From JANLSE01 sp038214135 (GTDB lineage Bacteria > Chloroflexota > Chloroflexia > Chloroflexales > Roseiflexaceae): a stretch of DNA of 39,779 bases. The notes beneath the pieces were generated by a model. The model searched no databases, was not told the DNA's origin, and saw only the letters and a program-made list of their open reading frames with translations. This document shows, one piece after another, positions 7,809 to 15,785 of this stretch. The position numbers and the translations under genes are program-made. The stretch spans positions 1-39,779 of the forward strand of contig JBBQSD010000048.1 in the NCBI GenBank assembly GCA_038214135.1. Reading direction: 5' to 3'. The stretch's first letter is position 1. Every line of letters begins with the position of its first letter.

Positions 7809-8744
7809 GTGCTAACATTGTGCCTGAAGAACAAGGGTAAACTTCAATTGACGGACATACCAGAGATGATAACAACATTTGCTCAATACAGAAAAGATGC
7901 ACATAATTGGATTACCTTAGCGACCGGAGAGTTTTACCCAGATATCCTGATCGACGCCTGCTTACTGTATACGCCGGTTCTAGAGATGTTTGGGCGTCTT
8001 GTCCGCACATCGGAGTCCTCTGAGCGGCTATTCATGCAGATCGCTGAAGTGCGTGAGAGTTGGATGCGAATACAGCTTTCTCGAGTTTTCAAAAGATACG
8101 TGAGTCCTAGCACACCTGTCGAAATGCTCAAGAAGAAATCGCAAGCAGCTCAGATATGCGCTAGATATCGTAGTGATTTCCGTCCGATCCAAGAAGTTCA
8201 GGCTGCCTTTTCAAGCCGCCCTATACCTGACGAACCATTATGTGCATTATTGTGGGAATACAAGGATCGTGGCAAGAAAGGTTATGATCTAACAGAGCGA
8301 TTCTTCGAGTTATTCAGATCTCGCTTTCCGCATCTTCCTATTATCGGGCCAGAGAGAGCGGGTCGAGATGTGTTGCTTGGCGAGGTATTCAGTGAGTACC
8401 CTAACCCAAAACGACCTGTTGACTTTGTCATTTACGATGAAAACAAAATGGTTGTTCTTGCTGTAGGTTTAGCAAGATATGACTCAGATCGTGGTGGAGC
8501 CTAAGAGGATGACCATACTGGAGGTTATCGTGATTGTGCTCGGGAGATTCTTATCTATGCACAACAACACAATTTACCTACTAAAGTCATATTTCTCAAT
8601 GATGGTCCTGGCTTATTGCTTGGATCAATGTGGAACGACTACGCTGCAATTGAAGATTCTTGGAGTGGCAAAGTCATGATTACGACGTTGCGAATGGTAC
8701 CAGAGCGAATAAGTATAATGTGGCTACATTTACGGGAGATCTAA
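7809..8744 (+). pseudogene. Restriction endonuclease gene with in-frame TAA nonsense codon
   Basis: The frame opens at GTG 7809 (alternatives TTG 7848 or ATG 7866) and stops at TAA 8502-8504 after 231 codons. The same frame then runs on for 79 more sense codons, giving EDDHTGGYRDC and FLNDGPGLLLGSMW, and ends with TAA at 8742-8744, three bases before the methyltransferase ATG. The stop therefore looks like a single C-to-T change from CAA (Gln) inside a conserved ARYDSDRGGA-x-EDD segment. From memory, this kind of segment occurs in Type II endonucleases paired with beta-class methyltransferases. The preceding VDFVIYD and VVLAVGLARY strands could be the nuclease core. With the stop the product lacks its C-terminal quarter and is probably inactive, unless read-through occurs. 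Base and codon use is AT-rich, unlike the flanking genes, which suggests acquisition. No clear ribosome site was found, so the start is uncertain. Confidence 0.8.
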
Positions 8745-8747
8745 TCT

Positions 8748-10094
8748 ATGGCAACGGGAAATCCAAAAACTAAATGGATAACTCAATCTATGCCTGTGTA
8801 TGCTGAGGAGCATTTGCCAGCGGAAGTCACGCTTAGCTATAAGGGTAAAGCTTCTGAACAGGAAATTTTGGCCACTCAACCCATCTCTGCTCTTCCAATA
8901 TGGTCACATCAACCCGAGTCGCCAAATCGTCTCTACTATGGAGACAACCTGCCATTGCTTTCTTCGCTCATGCACGATAGTAATGTTAGAGGAAAGGTCA
9001 AGCTTGTCTATATTGATCCACCCTTTGCAACAAATAGCGTTTTTCACTCCCGAACTCAAGTTGATGCATATCAAGATCTGCTGATTGGAGCAGGATTCAT
9101 CGAGTTTATGCGTAAACGACTGATCTTGATTCGAGAGTTACTAGCAGAAGATGGATCTATCTATGTCCACTTAGATGAAAATATGGCATTTCATATGAAA
9201 GTTATTATGGATGAAGTATTTGGCTTTCAGAACTTTAGAAATTGGATTACTCGGAGGAAGTGTAGCCATAAAAACTATACAAAGAAAACGTATGGGAATA
9301 TCTCTGATTATATTTTGTTCTATACAAAATCAGATAAATATATCTGGAATCGGCCTATTGAGGCATGGACATCTGAACGAGCAGCAAAAGAGTATACATA
9401 TATAGAAGAAGGGACAGGTCGCAGATATAAGAAGGTACCTGTACATGCACCCGGCACACGGAATGGTGAAACGGGTCAGCCTTGGCGTGGAATGTCACCA
9501 CCACCAGGCAAACATTGGCAATATCTACCGAAAACACTAGACGAGATGGATGCACGAGGTGAAATTTGCTGGTCCGCATCGGGTAACCCGCGCAGAAAAA
9601 TCTACCTTGACAAAAGTGAAGGTGTGCCTATCCAAGATATTTGGTACGATTTCCGTGACACTAGAAATCAAAATATCTATACTACAGGGTATCCTACTGA
9701 GAAGAATCCTAACCTACTGGAAAGGATAATTCAGGCATCTTCTAATCCTGGAGATCTCATACTTGATTGTTTCAGTGGGTCAGGAACTACTCTAGCAGTT
9801 GCTGATATACTTGGAAGATATTGGATAGGAATTGATAAAAGCAAAGAGGCAATCGCCGCCACCCTACAGCGCTTTGTGAAAGGAACTGAGAGAATGGGCG
9901 ATTTTGTTAATCGAGGTAATTCTTTGCAGAGTAAAAGTATACCACAAGAATTACAACGCGAACTATTTACCGATGATAACAATGCAAATAAATTACATGA
10001 TCATCGAATAACTAGTTTTACACTATATAGTCAGAGTACAGATGATACGAATAGCTTGAACGAGTGGAAGAGCCTTTTGGAGGAAGACAAGTAG
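8748..10094 (+). CDS. Site-specific DNA methyltransferase, beta class (N6-adenine type likely)
   Basis: A complete 448-residue DNA methyltransferase. The catalytic motif IV D90-P-P-F precedes the SAM-binding motif I (D340-C-F-S-G-S-G-T-T), the order that defines the beta class. DPPF favours N6-adenine over N4-cytosine methylation. The LYYGDNLPLL segment upstream of motif IV is typical. The region between the motifs probably contains target recognition. It starts 3 bp after the end of the endonuclease frame, so the two form one operon. It shares the AT-rich composition of that gene, including many AAA, ATA and AGA codons. The recognition sequence cannot be predicted. All motifs look intact, so it is likely active even if its partner is broken. 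Confidence 0.92.
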   Translation: MATGNPKTKWITQSMPVYAEEHLPAEVTLSYKGKASEQEILATQPISALPIWSHQPESPNRLYYGDNLPLLSSLMHDSNVRGKVKLVYIDPPFATNSVFHSRTQVDAYQDLLIGAGFIEFMRKRLILIRELLAEDGSIYVHLDENMAFHMKVIMDEVFGFQNFRNWITRRKCSHKNYTKKTYGNISDYILFYTKSDKYIWNRPIEAWTSERAAKEYTYIEEGTGRRYKKVPVHAPGTRNGETGQPWRGMSPPPGKHWQYLPKTLDEMDARGEICWSASGNPRRKIYLDKSEGVPIQDIWYDFRDTRNQNIYTTGYPTEKNPNLLERIIQASSNPGDLILDCFSGSGTTLAVADILGRYWIGIDKSKEAIAATLQRFVKGTERMGDFVNRGNSLQSKSIPQELQRELFTDDNNANKLHDHRITSFTLYSQSTDDTNSLNEWKSLLEEDK

Positions 10095-10210
10095 TCTACT
10101 CTCAACACTAGGAATGCATCGTGCAGTGAAGCGGTATATTCTGCAGCCGTAGTTTCTAAGAACCTATCTAATAGATTGCCCGTTGTTCTCTTTTATAACT
10201 GGTTCATACA

Positions 10211-10933
10211 ATGCCTGGAGTGTTCCTCGAAAACTGCACATGGCTAGAAGCAGAGGTGCTGCTGAAACCCGAAACCATCGTGCTTATTCCGCTTGGGGCC
10301 GCTGCCAAAGAGCATGGGCCACACATGCTCCTCAGCACCGATCATATTCTGGCCGAGTATCTGACCAACCGGGTCTGCGAACGGGCCGAGGTTGTTGTCG
10401 CACCACTGGTCAACTACCATTTCTACCCGGCTTTTGTTGAATACCCTGGTTCGGTATCGCTGCGGCTCGAGACAGCCCGCGATCTGTTGATCGATATCTG
10501 CCGCAGCCTAGCCGCCTTTGGCCCGCAGCGCTTCTATGTGCTCAATACCGGTGTCTCGACGCTGCGCGCCCTGAAACCAGCCGCCGAAATGCTGGCGAAC
10601 GATGGCATCATCCTGCACTATACCGATCTGCTCAAGGTATTAGGCCCAATTGAGCATGCAATCGCCGAGCAAGATGGTGGCACACACGCCGACGAGATCG
10701 AGACATCAATGTTGCTTGCTATTGCCCCCGAAACTGTTAAAATGGCCAGAGCCACCAGGGATTACCATCCAGGGCCAGGGCCGCTGACCCGCACACTCGG
10801 AAATCCCGGCGTCTATTCTCCAACTGGCATCTATGGCGATGCAACACTGGCAACCGCCGAAAAGGGCCGCCGCGTGCTCGAAGTGCTGGTTGCTGGTATT
10901 TGCGAAGATATCGATGCCCTATGGAAAGCGTAG
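10211..10933 (+). CDS. Creatininase family protein with variant metal-site motifs
   Basis: A 240-residue member of the creatininase/MftE-like fold, predicted to be a metal-dependent amidohydrolase. The N-terminal GAAAKEHGPH (residues 30-38) plus Asp44-His45, and the later GGTHADEIETSM, match the family. Two hallmarks differ from the classic enzyme. The usual Glu two residues before the first His is Lys33, with Glu34 next to it. The NGHxxN motif with its metal-ligand His is replaced by LNTGVST near residue 115. This may be a distinct subfamily with altered metal binding. No good ribosome site precedes ATG 10211. The gene ends 5 bp before the lipoprotein start, so the two are likely cotranscribed. 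The substrate is unknown. Confidence 0.8.
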   Translation: MPGVFLENCTWLEAEVLLKPETIVLIPLGAAAKEHGPHMLLSTDHILAEYLTNRVCERAEVVVAPLVNYHFYPAFVEYPGSVSLRLETARDLLIDICRSLAAFGPQRFYVLNTGVSTLRALKPAAEMLANDGIILHYTDLLKVLGPIEHAIAEQDGGTHADEIETSMLLAIAPETVKMARATRDYHPGPGPLTRTLGNPGVYSPTGIYGDATLATAEKGRRVLEVLVAGICEDIDALWKA

Positions 10934-10938
10934 GATAT

Positions 10939-13161
10939 ATGCGTCTCCGCCTGCTCCTCTGCGTTGTGTTCCTCACTGCCTGTGCCACACCAGCGCCGCC
11001 ACCCTCTACGCTAGTAGCCCCTGCACCAACCAGCATTGCATCAACGCCAACGAATGCTGAGCCTGCTCCAACCAGCATGGCTCCGGCGTCAACGAGTGTC
11101 GCTCCAACGCCAACCAGTGTTGCTCCAACGCCAGCATCTGTTCAGACAAATGCTGTGCCAGCCATGTTCTATGTTGCAACTAACGGCAATGATACCTGGT
11201 CCGGAACGCTCTCTACGCCAAATGCGAACAAGACTGATGGCCCGTTTGCCACAATTGAACGCGCCAAAATCGCCGTGCGCGAGCGCCGCCGTGCAAGTAA
11301 CCTGCCACAGGGCGATCTTAGTGTCGAGATCCAGGGTGGCATCTACCAGCTGTCTGCTCCGCTCATATTGACCGATGAAGACGGTGGCAGTGCCAATGCC
11401 CGTGTGATCTATCGTGCCGCTGCCGGCCAATCGGTGCGCCTGATTGGTGGCCGATTACTCGATCTCAGCACACTTGCCGCAGTTACCGATCCAGCTGTGG
11501 CAAAGCGCATCAACCCGGCTGCGCTGCCATCCGTGCGCCAGATCAATCTGCGTTCATTAGGGATCGATGACTACGGCCAGCTCAGTGAGCGTAATTCTGG
11601 CTACTATGCAGTTGGTGCATTGGAGTTGTTCTATAACACACGCCCACTTCAACTTGCCCGCTGGCCCAATATTGGTGAATGGGCGCTGATCGATGGTCAA
11701 CAGGGAAAGCTGCAACAGGACTCGTTCCGCTATCCCGGCGATCGACCAAAAGGCTGGCAACCCTCCGATGATATCTGGGCGCATGGCTATTTCAGCACCG
11801 ATTATTCTGATCGCTATGAACGAGTGACAGCCATCGATCAGAATGCACACACGATCTCGACAACTGCCGCGCAGTTTAATTATGCCGAATATCTTGGCGG
11901 CCAGCGCTTCGCATTTCTGAATGTGCTCGAAGAACTCGATCAACCAGGCGAATGGTATCTTGATCGAGCAACAGGCATACTCTATATCTGGCCACCCGAT
12001 GATCCTGCGCGTAGTGAGGCGTATGTTTCTATGTTGGCAGATCCACTAATCCAGCTTCAGAATGCATCATATGTGACAATCCAGGGCCTCACGATTGAGG
12101 GTGGCCGTGGCGTTGCTGTTGCGATTGAGGGCGGCAGCAAGAACCTGCTCGCAGGCCTCACGCTGCGGAATATGGGCACGGATGGAGCGCGTATTTCCGG
12201 CCAGCAGAACAGCATTCTATCCAGCGATATCTATGATGTTGGCGATAGCGGCATTCGGCTGACGGGAGGCGATCAGCAGACGCTACTTGCCTCAGAAAAC
12301 ACCGCACAGAACAACCATATCTATCGCTATGCCCGCTTCGTCCGTACCTCACGCGCCGCCATCGACATCCAGGGTGTTGGGATGCGTGTTGCACACAATC
12401 TCATCCACGATGCACCAGCAGTCGCCATCCAGTACAGTGGCAACGATCACCTGATCGAACTGAATGATATCGGGCGCGTTGCACTCGAAACCAGCGATGT
12501 TGGTGCGATTCATATCAATGGTTCCTGGGCAGGGCGTGGCAATATCATTCGCAATAATTATTTCCATGATCTCGATCTCGCACCGCCACTGCCAGACAAA
12601 AACGGCGCACAGGCGATCTATCTCGATAACTATGCCAGCGGTACGAGTATCATTGGCAATGTCTTCTATCGGCCAGGTGCGCGTGCCGTGTTTATCAATT
12701 CTGGCCCGCTCAACCGCGTCGAAAATAATATCTTTATCGGTGGAGCGCCATATGGGGTGTACATCCAGTACCGCGATTGGACCGATCTACCGCAGGATTT
12801 TCTGAACGAACTCGATGCGCTGAACTATCGGCAACCACCCTACGCTACGCGCTACCCAGAAATTGTTCGTATCCGCGATGTGCCACCAGAACAACTGCGC
12901 TGGCCGCGTGGAAATATCGTCGAACGCAATCTGTTCTACCAGGTGCCAACCCCAATCGATACCCCGCGTGGCGTTCCAGCCAGTATCTTCACGATTGATC
13001 GCAATCTGATCACCCAGAATAATCCAGGCTTCGCCGCCCTTGATCGTCAGAATTTTATGCTCACTACGAATACACCAGAACTGCGTGCGATTGGCTTTGA
13101 ACCAATCCCATTCGATACCATTGGCCTCATGATCGATACCTATCGCACAAAACTCCCCTAA
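10939..13161 (+). CDS. Lipoprotein with heptad stalk and right-handed beta-helix domain
   Basis: Starting at ATG 10939, the 740-residue product begins with a short signal peptide and a lipobox L12-T13-A14-C15, so it is probably lipidated and exported. The chosen start removes an unrelated N-terminal extension and places the lipobox correctly. Residues 27-68 are six Pro/Ser/Thr-rich heptads that form a stalk. From about residue 75 (FYVATNGNDTWSGT, DGPFATIERA) the protein resembles pectate-lyase-like parallel beta-helix proteins. Many short N-x-I/G-N-x-F turns (NNHIYRYAR, IRNNYFHD, IGNVFYR, VENNIFIGG) follow, typical of PbH1 repeats. It may bind or cleave a surface or environmental polysaccharide. 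The catalytic residues are not identifiable. It follows the creatininase gene by 5 bp. Confidence 0.85.
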   Translation: MRLRLLLCVVFLTACATPAPPPSTLVAPAPTSIASTPTNAEPAPTSMAPASTSVAPTPTSVAPTPASVQTNAVPAMFYVATNGNDTWSGTLSTPNANKTDGPFATIERAKIAVRERRRASNLPQGDLSVEIQGGIYQLSAPLILTDEDGGSANARVIYRAAAGQSVRLIGGRLLDLSTLAAVTDPAVAKRINPAALPSVRQINLRSLGIDDYGQLSERNSGYYAVGALELFYNTRPLQLARWPNIGEWALIDGQQGKLQQDSFRYPGDRPKGWQPSDDIWAHGYFSTDYSDRYERVTAIDQNAHTISTTAAQFNYAEYLGGQRFAFLNVLEELDQPGEWYLDRATGILYIWPPDDPARSEAYVSMLADPLIQLQNASYVTIQGLTIEGGRGVAVAIEGGSKNLLAGLTLRNMGTDGARISGQQNSILSSDIYDVGDSGIRLTGGDQQTLLASENTAQNNHIYRYARFVRTSRAAIDIQGVGMRVAHNLIHDAPAVAIQYSGNDHLIELNDIGRVALETSDVGAIHINGSWAGRGNIIRNNYFHDLDLAPPLPDKNGAQAIYLDNYASGTSIIGNVFYRPGARAVFINSGPLNRVENNIFIGGAPYGVYIQYRDWTDLPQDFLNELDALNYRQPPYATRYPEIVRIRDVPPEQLRWPRGNIVERNLFYQVPTPIDTPRGVPASIFTIDRNLITQNNPGFAALDRQNFMLTTNTPELRAIGFEPIPFDTIGLMIDTYRTKLP
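11017..11142 (+). repeat. Six 21-bp repeats encoding Pro/Ser/Thr heptads
   Basis: Six consecutive 21-bp units encode heptads APAPTSI, ASTPTNA, EPAPTSM, APASTSV, APTPTSV and APTPASV directly after the lipobox. The last units are close to identical at DNA level, so copy number could vary by slippage. Confidence 0.85.
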
Positions 13162-13195
13162 AGCTGGGTGCAGAGACCATTATCCCCTCTCCCAA

Positions 13196-13217
13196 CCCCG
13201 CCCCCCAGTGGGCGGGG
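13196..13217. terminator. GC-rich hairpin between convergent genes
   Basis: CCCCGCCC (13196-13203) pairs with GGGCGGGG (13210-13217) around a 6-base loop. It lies between the stops of the beta-helix lipoprotein and the opposing SGNH protein. There is no T-run, so this may be a REP-type hairpin rather than an intrinsic terminator. Confidence 0.45.
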
Positions 13218-13242
13218 TGCACACGGTTCCATATGGGTCTAT

Positions 13243-13268
13243 CCCCTCTCCCCGGCGTGGGAGAGGGG
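13243..13268. terminator. CCCCTCTCCC/GGGAGAGGGG hairpin between convergent genes
   Basis: A perfect 10-bp stem (13243-13252 with 13259-13268) and 6-base loop, followed by a further gggggagagggg copy. Together with the hairpin at 13196 it forms a repeat-like block in the 198-bp convergent gap. It may serve both genes as a bidirectional terminator. No T-run is present. Confidence 0.45.
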
Positions 13269-13359
13269 GTCAGGGGGAGAGGGGCAAAGCACAGCAGGAC
13301 GCATTCGACCAAAACCCTACACGTAGGAGAACGGGCAGGGGTGAGGGGAAAGTTATGCG

Positions 13360-15582
13360 CTACCGCACGATCAACGGTAGGTTCACAATACGGATCGATC
13401 CAGTAGTCCTAGTTGGGGTCGCGGTTGCCGTCGCAGTTGCAGTTGATGTAGGTGTTACCGCGGGTGGTGGCGGCAGATCAGAGCAGAGTGTGGTTGCCCA
13501 CAGATCAGCCATGCTGTCATAGCCTGTCTGGTTGGGATGCAGATTGGATGCATCAGTCGCATCCAAGTAACTCGGGTTATTGAGAAAGTGGGAATAGAAA
13601 TCTGGCCCTAATCGCACCGGGTTGGTACCCGAATTGCGCGCCGTAATCACATTCGGAATCTCCGCATTGAAATCCTGTGTCCGCGTGAGTGCAGCAGCAT
13701 TACTGCCAGAGTCGCCACGCCAGGGTATGCGCGCCACCCAGATCTTCAGCCCTGAATTTGGTGTTTGCAACGCAGCAATGGCGTTCGTCAGGCCATGATT
13801 ATATTCAATTGGGAGCAGGCTGGGATCAGGGGCTGGAATACCACTGGCATCGTTCGTTCCTATCTGCAACAATACCCGATCTGCACCAAGCGTTGCAATA
13901 TGGCTGTTATAGGCCGGAGCACGCGCCAACACGCTGTTGGGGTCGGGCGATTCCCCACTATTTGCGAAATAAGCGGTACGATTGTCCGAAACGCCATCAT
14001 TCAGAATGAACATCGGCGTCCCACCACAGGTCGCCAGCAGATTGTTCAGCCGCATCTGATAGCCACGATTATAGGAATCATACTCGGGTAGACTCGAACC
14101 ACTCACAAAATAGTTGTCGAGTTGGTAGATATTGCGCCGATCCGTACTGCCCTCTGGTGAGTTGACATAACTCGTCACAGGGTAGGAATAGGTGATCGGC
14201 CCGATTTTATTGTTATTTGGCCCAACCCCATAGCCGCGCAGGCCAGCCGTGATCGAATCGCCAATGGCGACGAAAATCCGCCCGTAGCCAAGCGTCTCGA
14301 TGCTATCATCTGCTGTGTTGTTCAGTCGCTGGCCGTTGCTTGTAACAATATATCCATCTAAGCGGTATTCCTGCATCCGTGGTAGGGTGATCGTTGTCTG
14401 CACAGAACTCCCAAACACGGTTGCGACAATCGTGCCATCGAGGACGAACTGTACGCCCGAACCAGCCGGCGCACCCTGGGTTGTGCCCGTCACGATCACC
14501 TGCGGAGTGCTTTGAATATATGGGATCTTAAAGATATCATTGGTTGTGTTCGAAAGAGGAGATGAACCTGCTGGAACATTTGCATCGATAACGAGTAACC
14601 CGGTTGCTTCATCCAGCGTCCGCCCGCTTACCCCAAGGCTCAGAGTCGTTGGTGCAAACTGATCGATGATCTCGAATGTTCGCTCCTGCGCAGAAGCATC
14701 GGGTGTCAGCAACCCAAGATATTGAACAACCAGCAGGCCGCTGGTTGTATCCCAATCGGCAAGGTAATCCTGCCCAGCCACAAGTATCTTCCCGGCACGG
14801 CGAATGGTGAAATTCGCTCCCGGCCAATGAGCTATCTCCAGCCGTGGTTGGCGCAGGGTGCCAAGTGGCATCTCGATCCGTACTGGCTGATTTGCCATCG
14901 CAGATGTTCGAACCGCCCCACTCAGCCTGTTCGTTATAGCCTGTACAGGTATGCCCAACTCCTCACCCATCCAGGCATCGAGGTACAACATGAGCGTACG
15001 CTGTGTCAAACCACCATCAATTGTTTCGGAGGAAACGGTTTGCAGAACGGCACCAACCGTGGCCAGCGGATCGCGGTGCAGATCAGTAAGCAAGGGGCCA
15101 GCACTGCGCGTTGTAATAGCAATCTGGCCGCCAACCCAGATGGTATAGGTGATCGTAAATGGCTCCAGTGATGCACTGGTTGTGCCGCGCCACACAATCT
15201 GTGTCTGTACAGGGGTTGCTCGTACAAGCGTTAATTGGCCAGTAAGTGGCGCTGTGCTGCCTGCCACACGATGTTCCAGGAGATGGGTTCCCGCTGCGAC
15301 GAGGTTGGCGCGGCGTTGTGGATCACGGCGCAGATCATACCAACTGGCGATTCCCTGGTCATCCAGGATCAGCTCGAACCGCTGAGTCGATCTAACGATG
15401 AGGGTTGCGCGGCCATCCGGCGTTTGCTGAATGACAATCAATCCACTAGGCGGGGCTGCCTGACCTTGATTGGGTTGTGTACCGTGTGCCAACCCGCCGC
15501 TTGTCCATAGGATGGCACCAACAACCAGCAGTGTAATAACCTGTTTTATCGAAGAATATGCCATCGCCATGAGATTCTGCAT
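13360..15582 (-). CDS. Secreted SGNH/GDSL-hydrolase-domain protein with C-terminal LPLIVR
   Basis: From ATG 15582 (GAGG ribosome site at about 7 bp; an in-frame GTG lies 6 bp upstream) the product is 740 residues with an N-terminal signal peptide. About 430 residues of beta-rich, unassigned sequence precede an SGNH domain. This domain has FVAIGDSITAG with Ser443 (block I), LLQIGTND (block III) and NLHPNQTGY with His682 (block V). The residue three before this His is Ser, not the usual Asp, so the catalytic relay may differ. A Thr/Ala/Pro linker follows, and the protein ends in NLPLIVR, resembling a recurring short C-terminal motif of Chloroflexota secreted proteins. It may be an esterase acting on acetylated glycans outside the cell. 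It converges with the lipoprotein gene. Confidence 0.82.
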   Translation of the reverse strand: MQNLMAMAYSSIKQVITLLVVGAILWTSGGLAHGTQPNQGQAAPPSGLIVIQQTPDGRATLIVRSTQRFELILDDQGIASWYDLRRDPQRRANLVAAGTHLLEHRVAGSTAPLTGQLTLVRATPVQTQIVWRGTTSASLEPFTITYTIWVGGQIAITTRSAGPLLTDLHRDPLATVGAVLQTVSSETIDGGLTQRTLMLYLDAWMGEELGIPVQAITNRLSGAVRTSAMANQPVRIEMPLGTLRQPRLEIAHWPGANFTIRRAGKILVAGQDYLADWDTTSGLLVVQYLGLLTPDASAQERTFEIIDQFAPTTLSLGVSGRTLDEATGLLVIDANVPAGSSPLSNTTNDIFKIPYIQSTPQVIVTGTTQGAPAGSGVQFVLDGTIVATVFGSSVQTTITLPRMQEYRLDGYIVTSNGQRLNNTADDSIETLGYGRIFVAIGDSITAGLRGYGVGPNNNKIGPITYSYPVTSYVNSPEGSTDRRNIYQLDNYFVSGSSLPEYDSYNRGYQMRLNNLLATCGGTPMFILNDGVSDNRTAYFANSGESPDPNSVLARAPAYNSHIATLGADRVLLQIGTNDASGIPAPDPSLLPIEYNHGLTNAIAALQTPNSGLKIWVARIPWRGDSGSNAAALTRTQDFNAEIPNVITARNSGTNPVRLGPDFYSHFLNNPSYLDATDASNLHPNQTGYDSMADLWATTLCSDLPPPPAVTPTSTATATATATPTRTTGSIRIVNLPLIVR

Positions 15583-15741
15583 AGGCACCTCTAAACAAAG
15601 TCTAGGAATACGTGATGCGGCGTGAGTGGCATGCCTGCCATTCCCAACACCGCATCGAACACTCGCTACATGGAGCCATATGGGAGTACGTATACACAGA
15701 ACAATCCTACATCATCTTGCTCGCTTGTACAGTGGTAAAGG

Positions 15742-15778
15742 AACAAGCGAACAAGGAATAGGTTAATGTTCGCTTGTT
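15742..15778. terminator. 12-bp stem hairpin downstream of the dehydratase gene
   Basis: AACAAGCGAACA (15742-15753) pairs perfectly with TGTTCGCTTGTT (15767-15778). It begins 7 bp beyond the stop of the minus-strand dehydratase gene and could end that transcript, although the following cctttacc is only weakly T-rich. The rest of 15583-15785 shows no gene. Confidence 0.55.
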
Positions 15779-15785
15779 TCTGCTA

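Noticed and set aside
7777..7815. ATG-started 12-codon frame ahead of the endonuclease, considered as leader peptide or true N-terminus
   Set aside because: It is out of frame, has no ribosome site and shows no coding character.
8479..8679. Separate small gene after the endonuclease stop
   Set aside because: It is in another frame. The protein-like continuation is in the endonuclease's own frame, so a nonsense mutation is the simpler reading.
10095..10210. Attachment site or terminator after the methyltransferase
   Set aside because: I found no convincing hairpin or direct repeat matching the left end of the AT-rich island.
13162..13359. Small gene in the convergent gap
   Set aside because: The open frames there consist of the C/G-rich repeat hairpins and lack a ribosome site.
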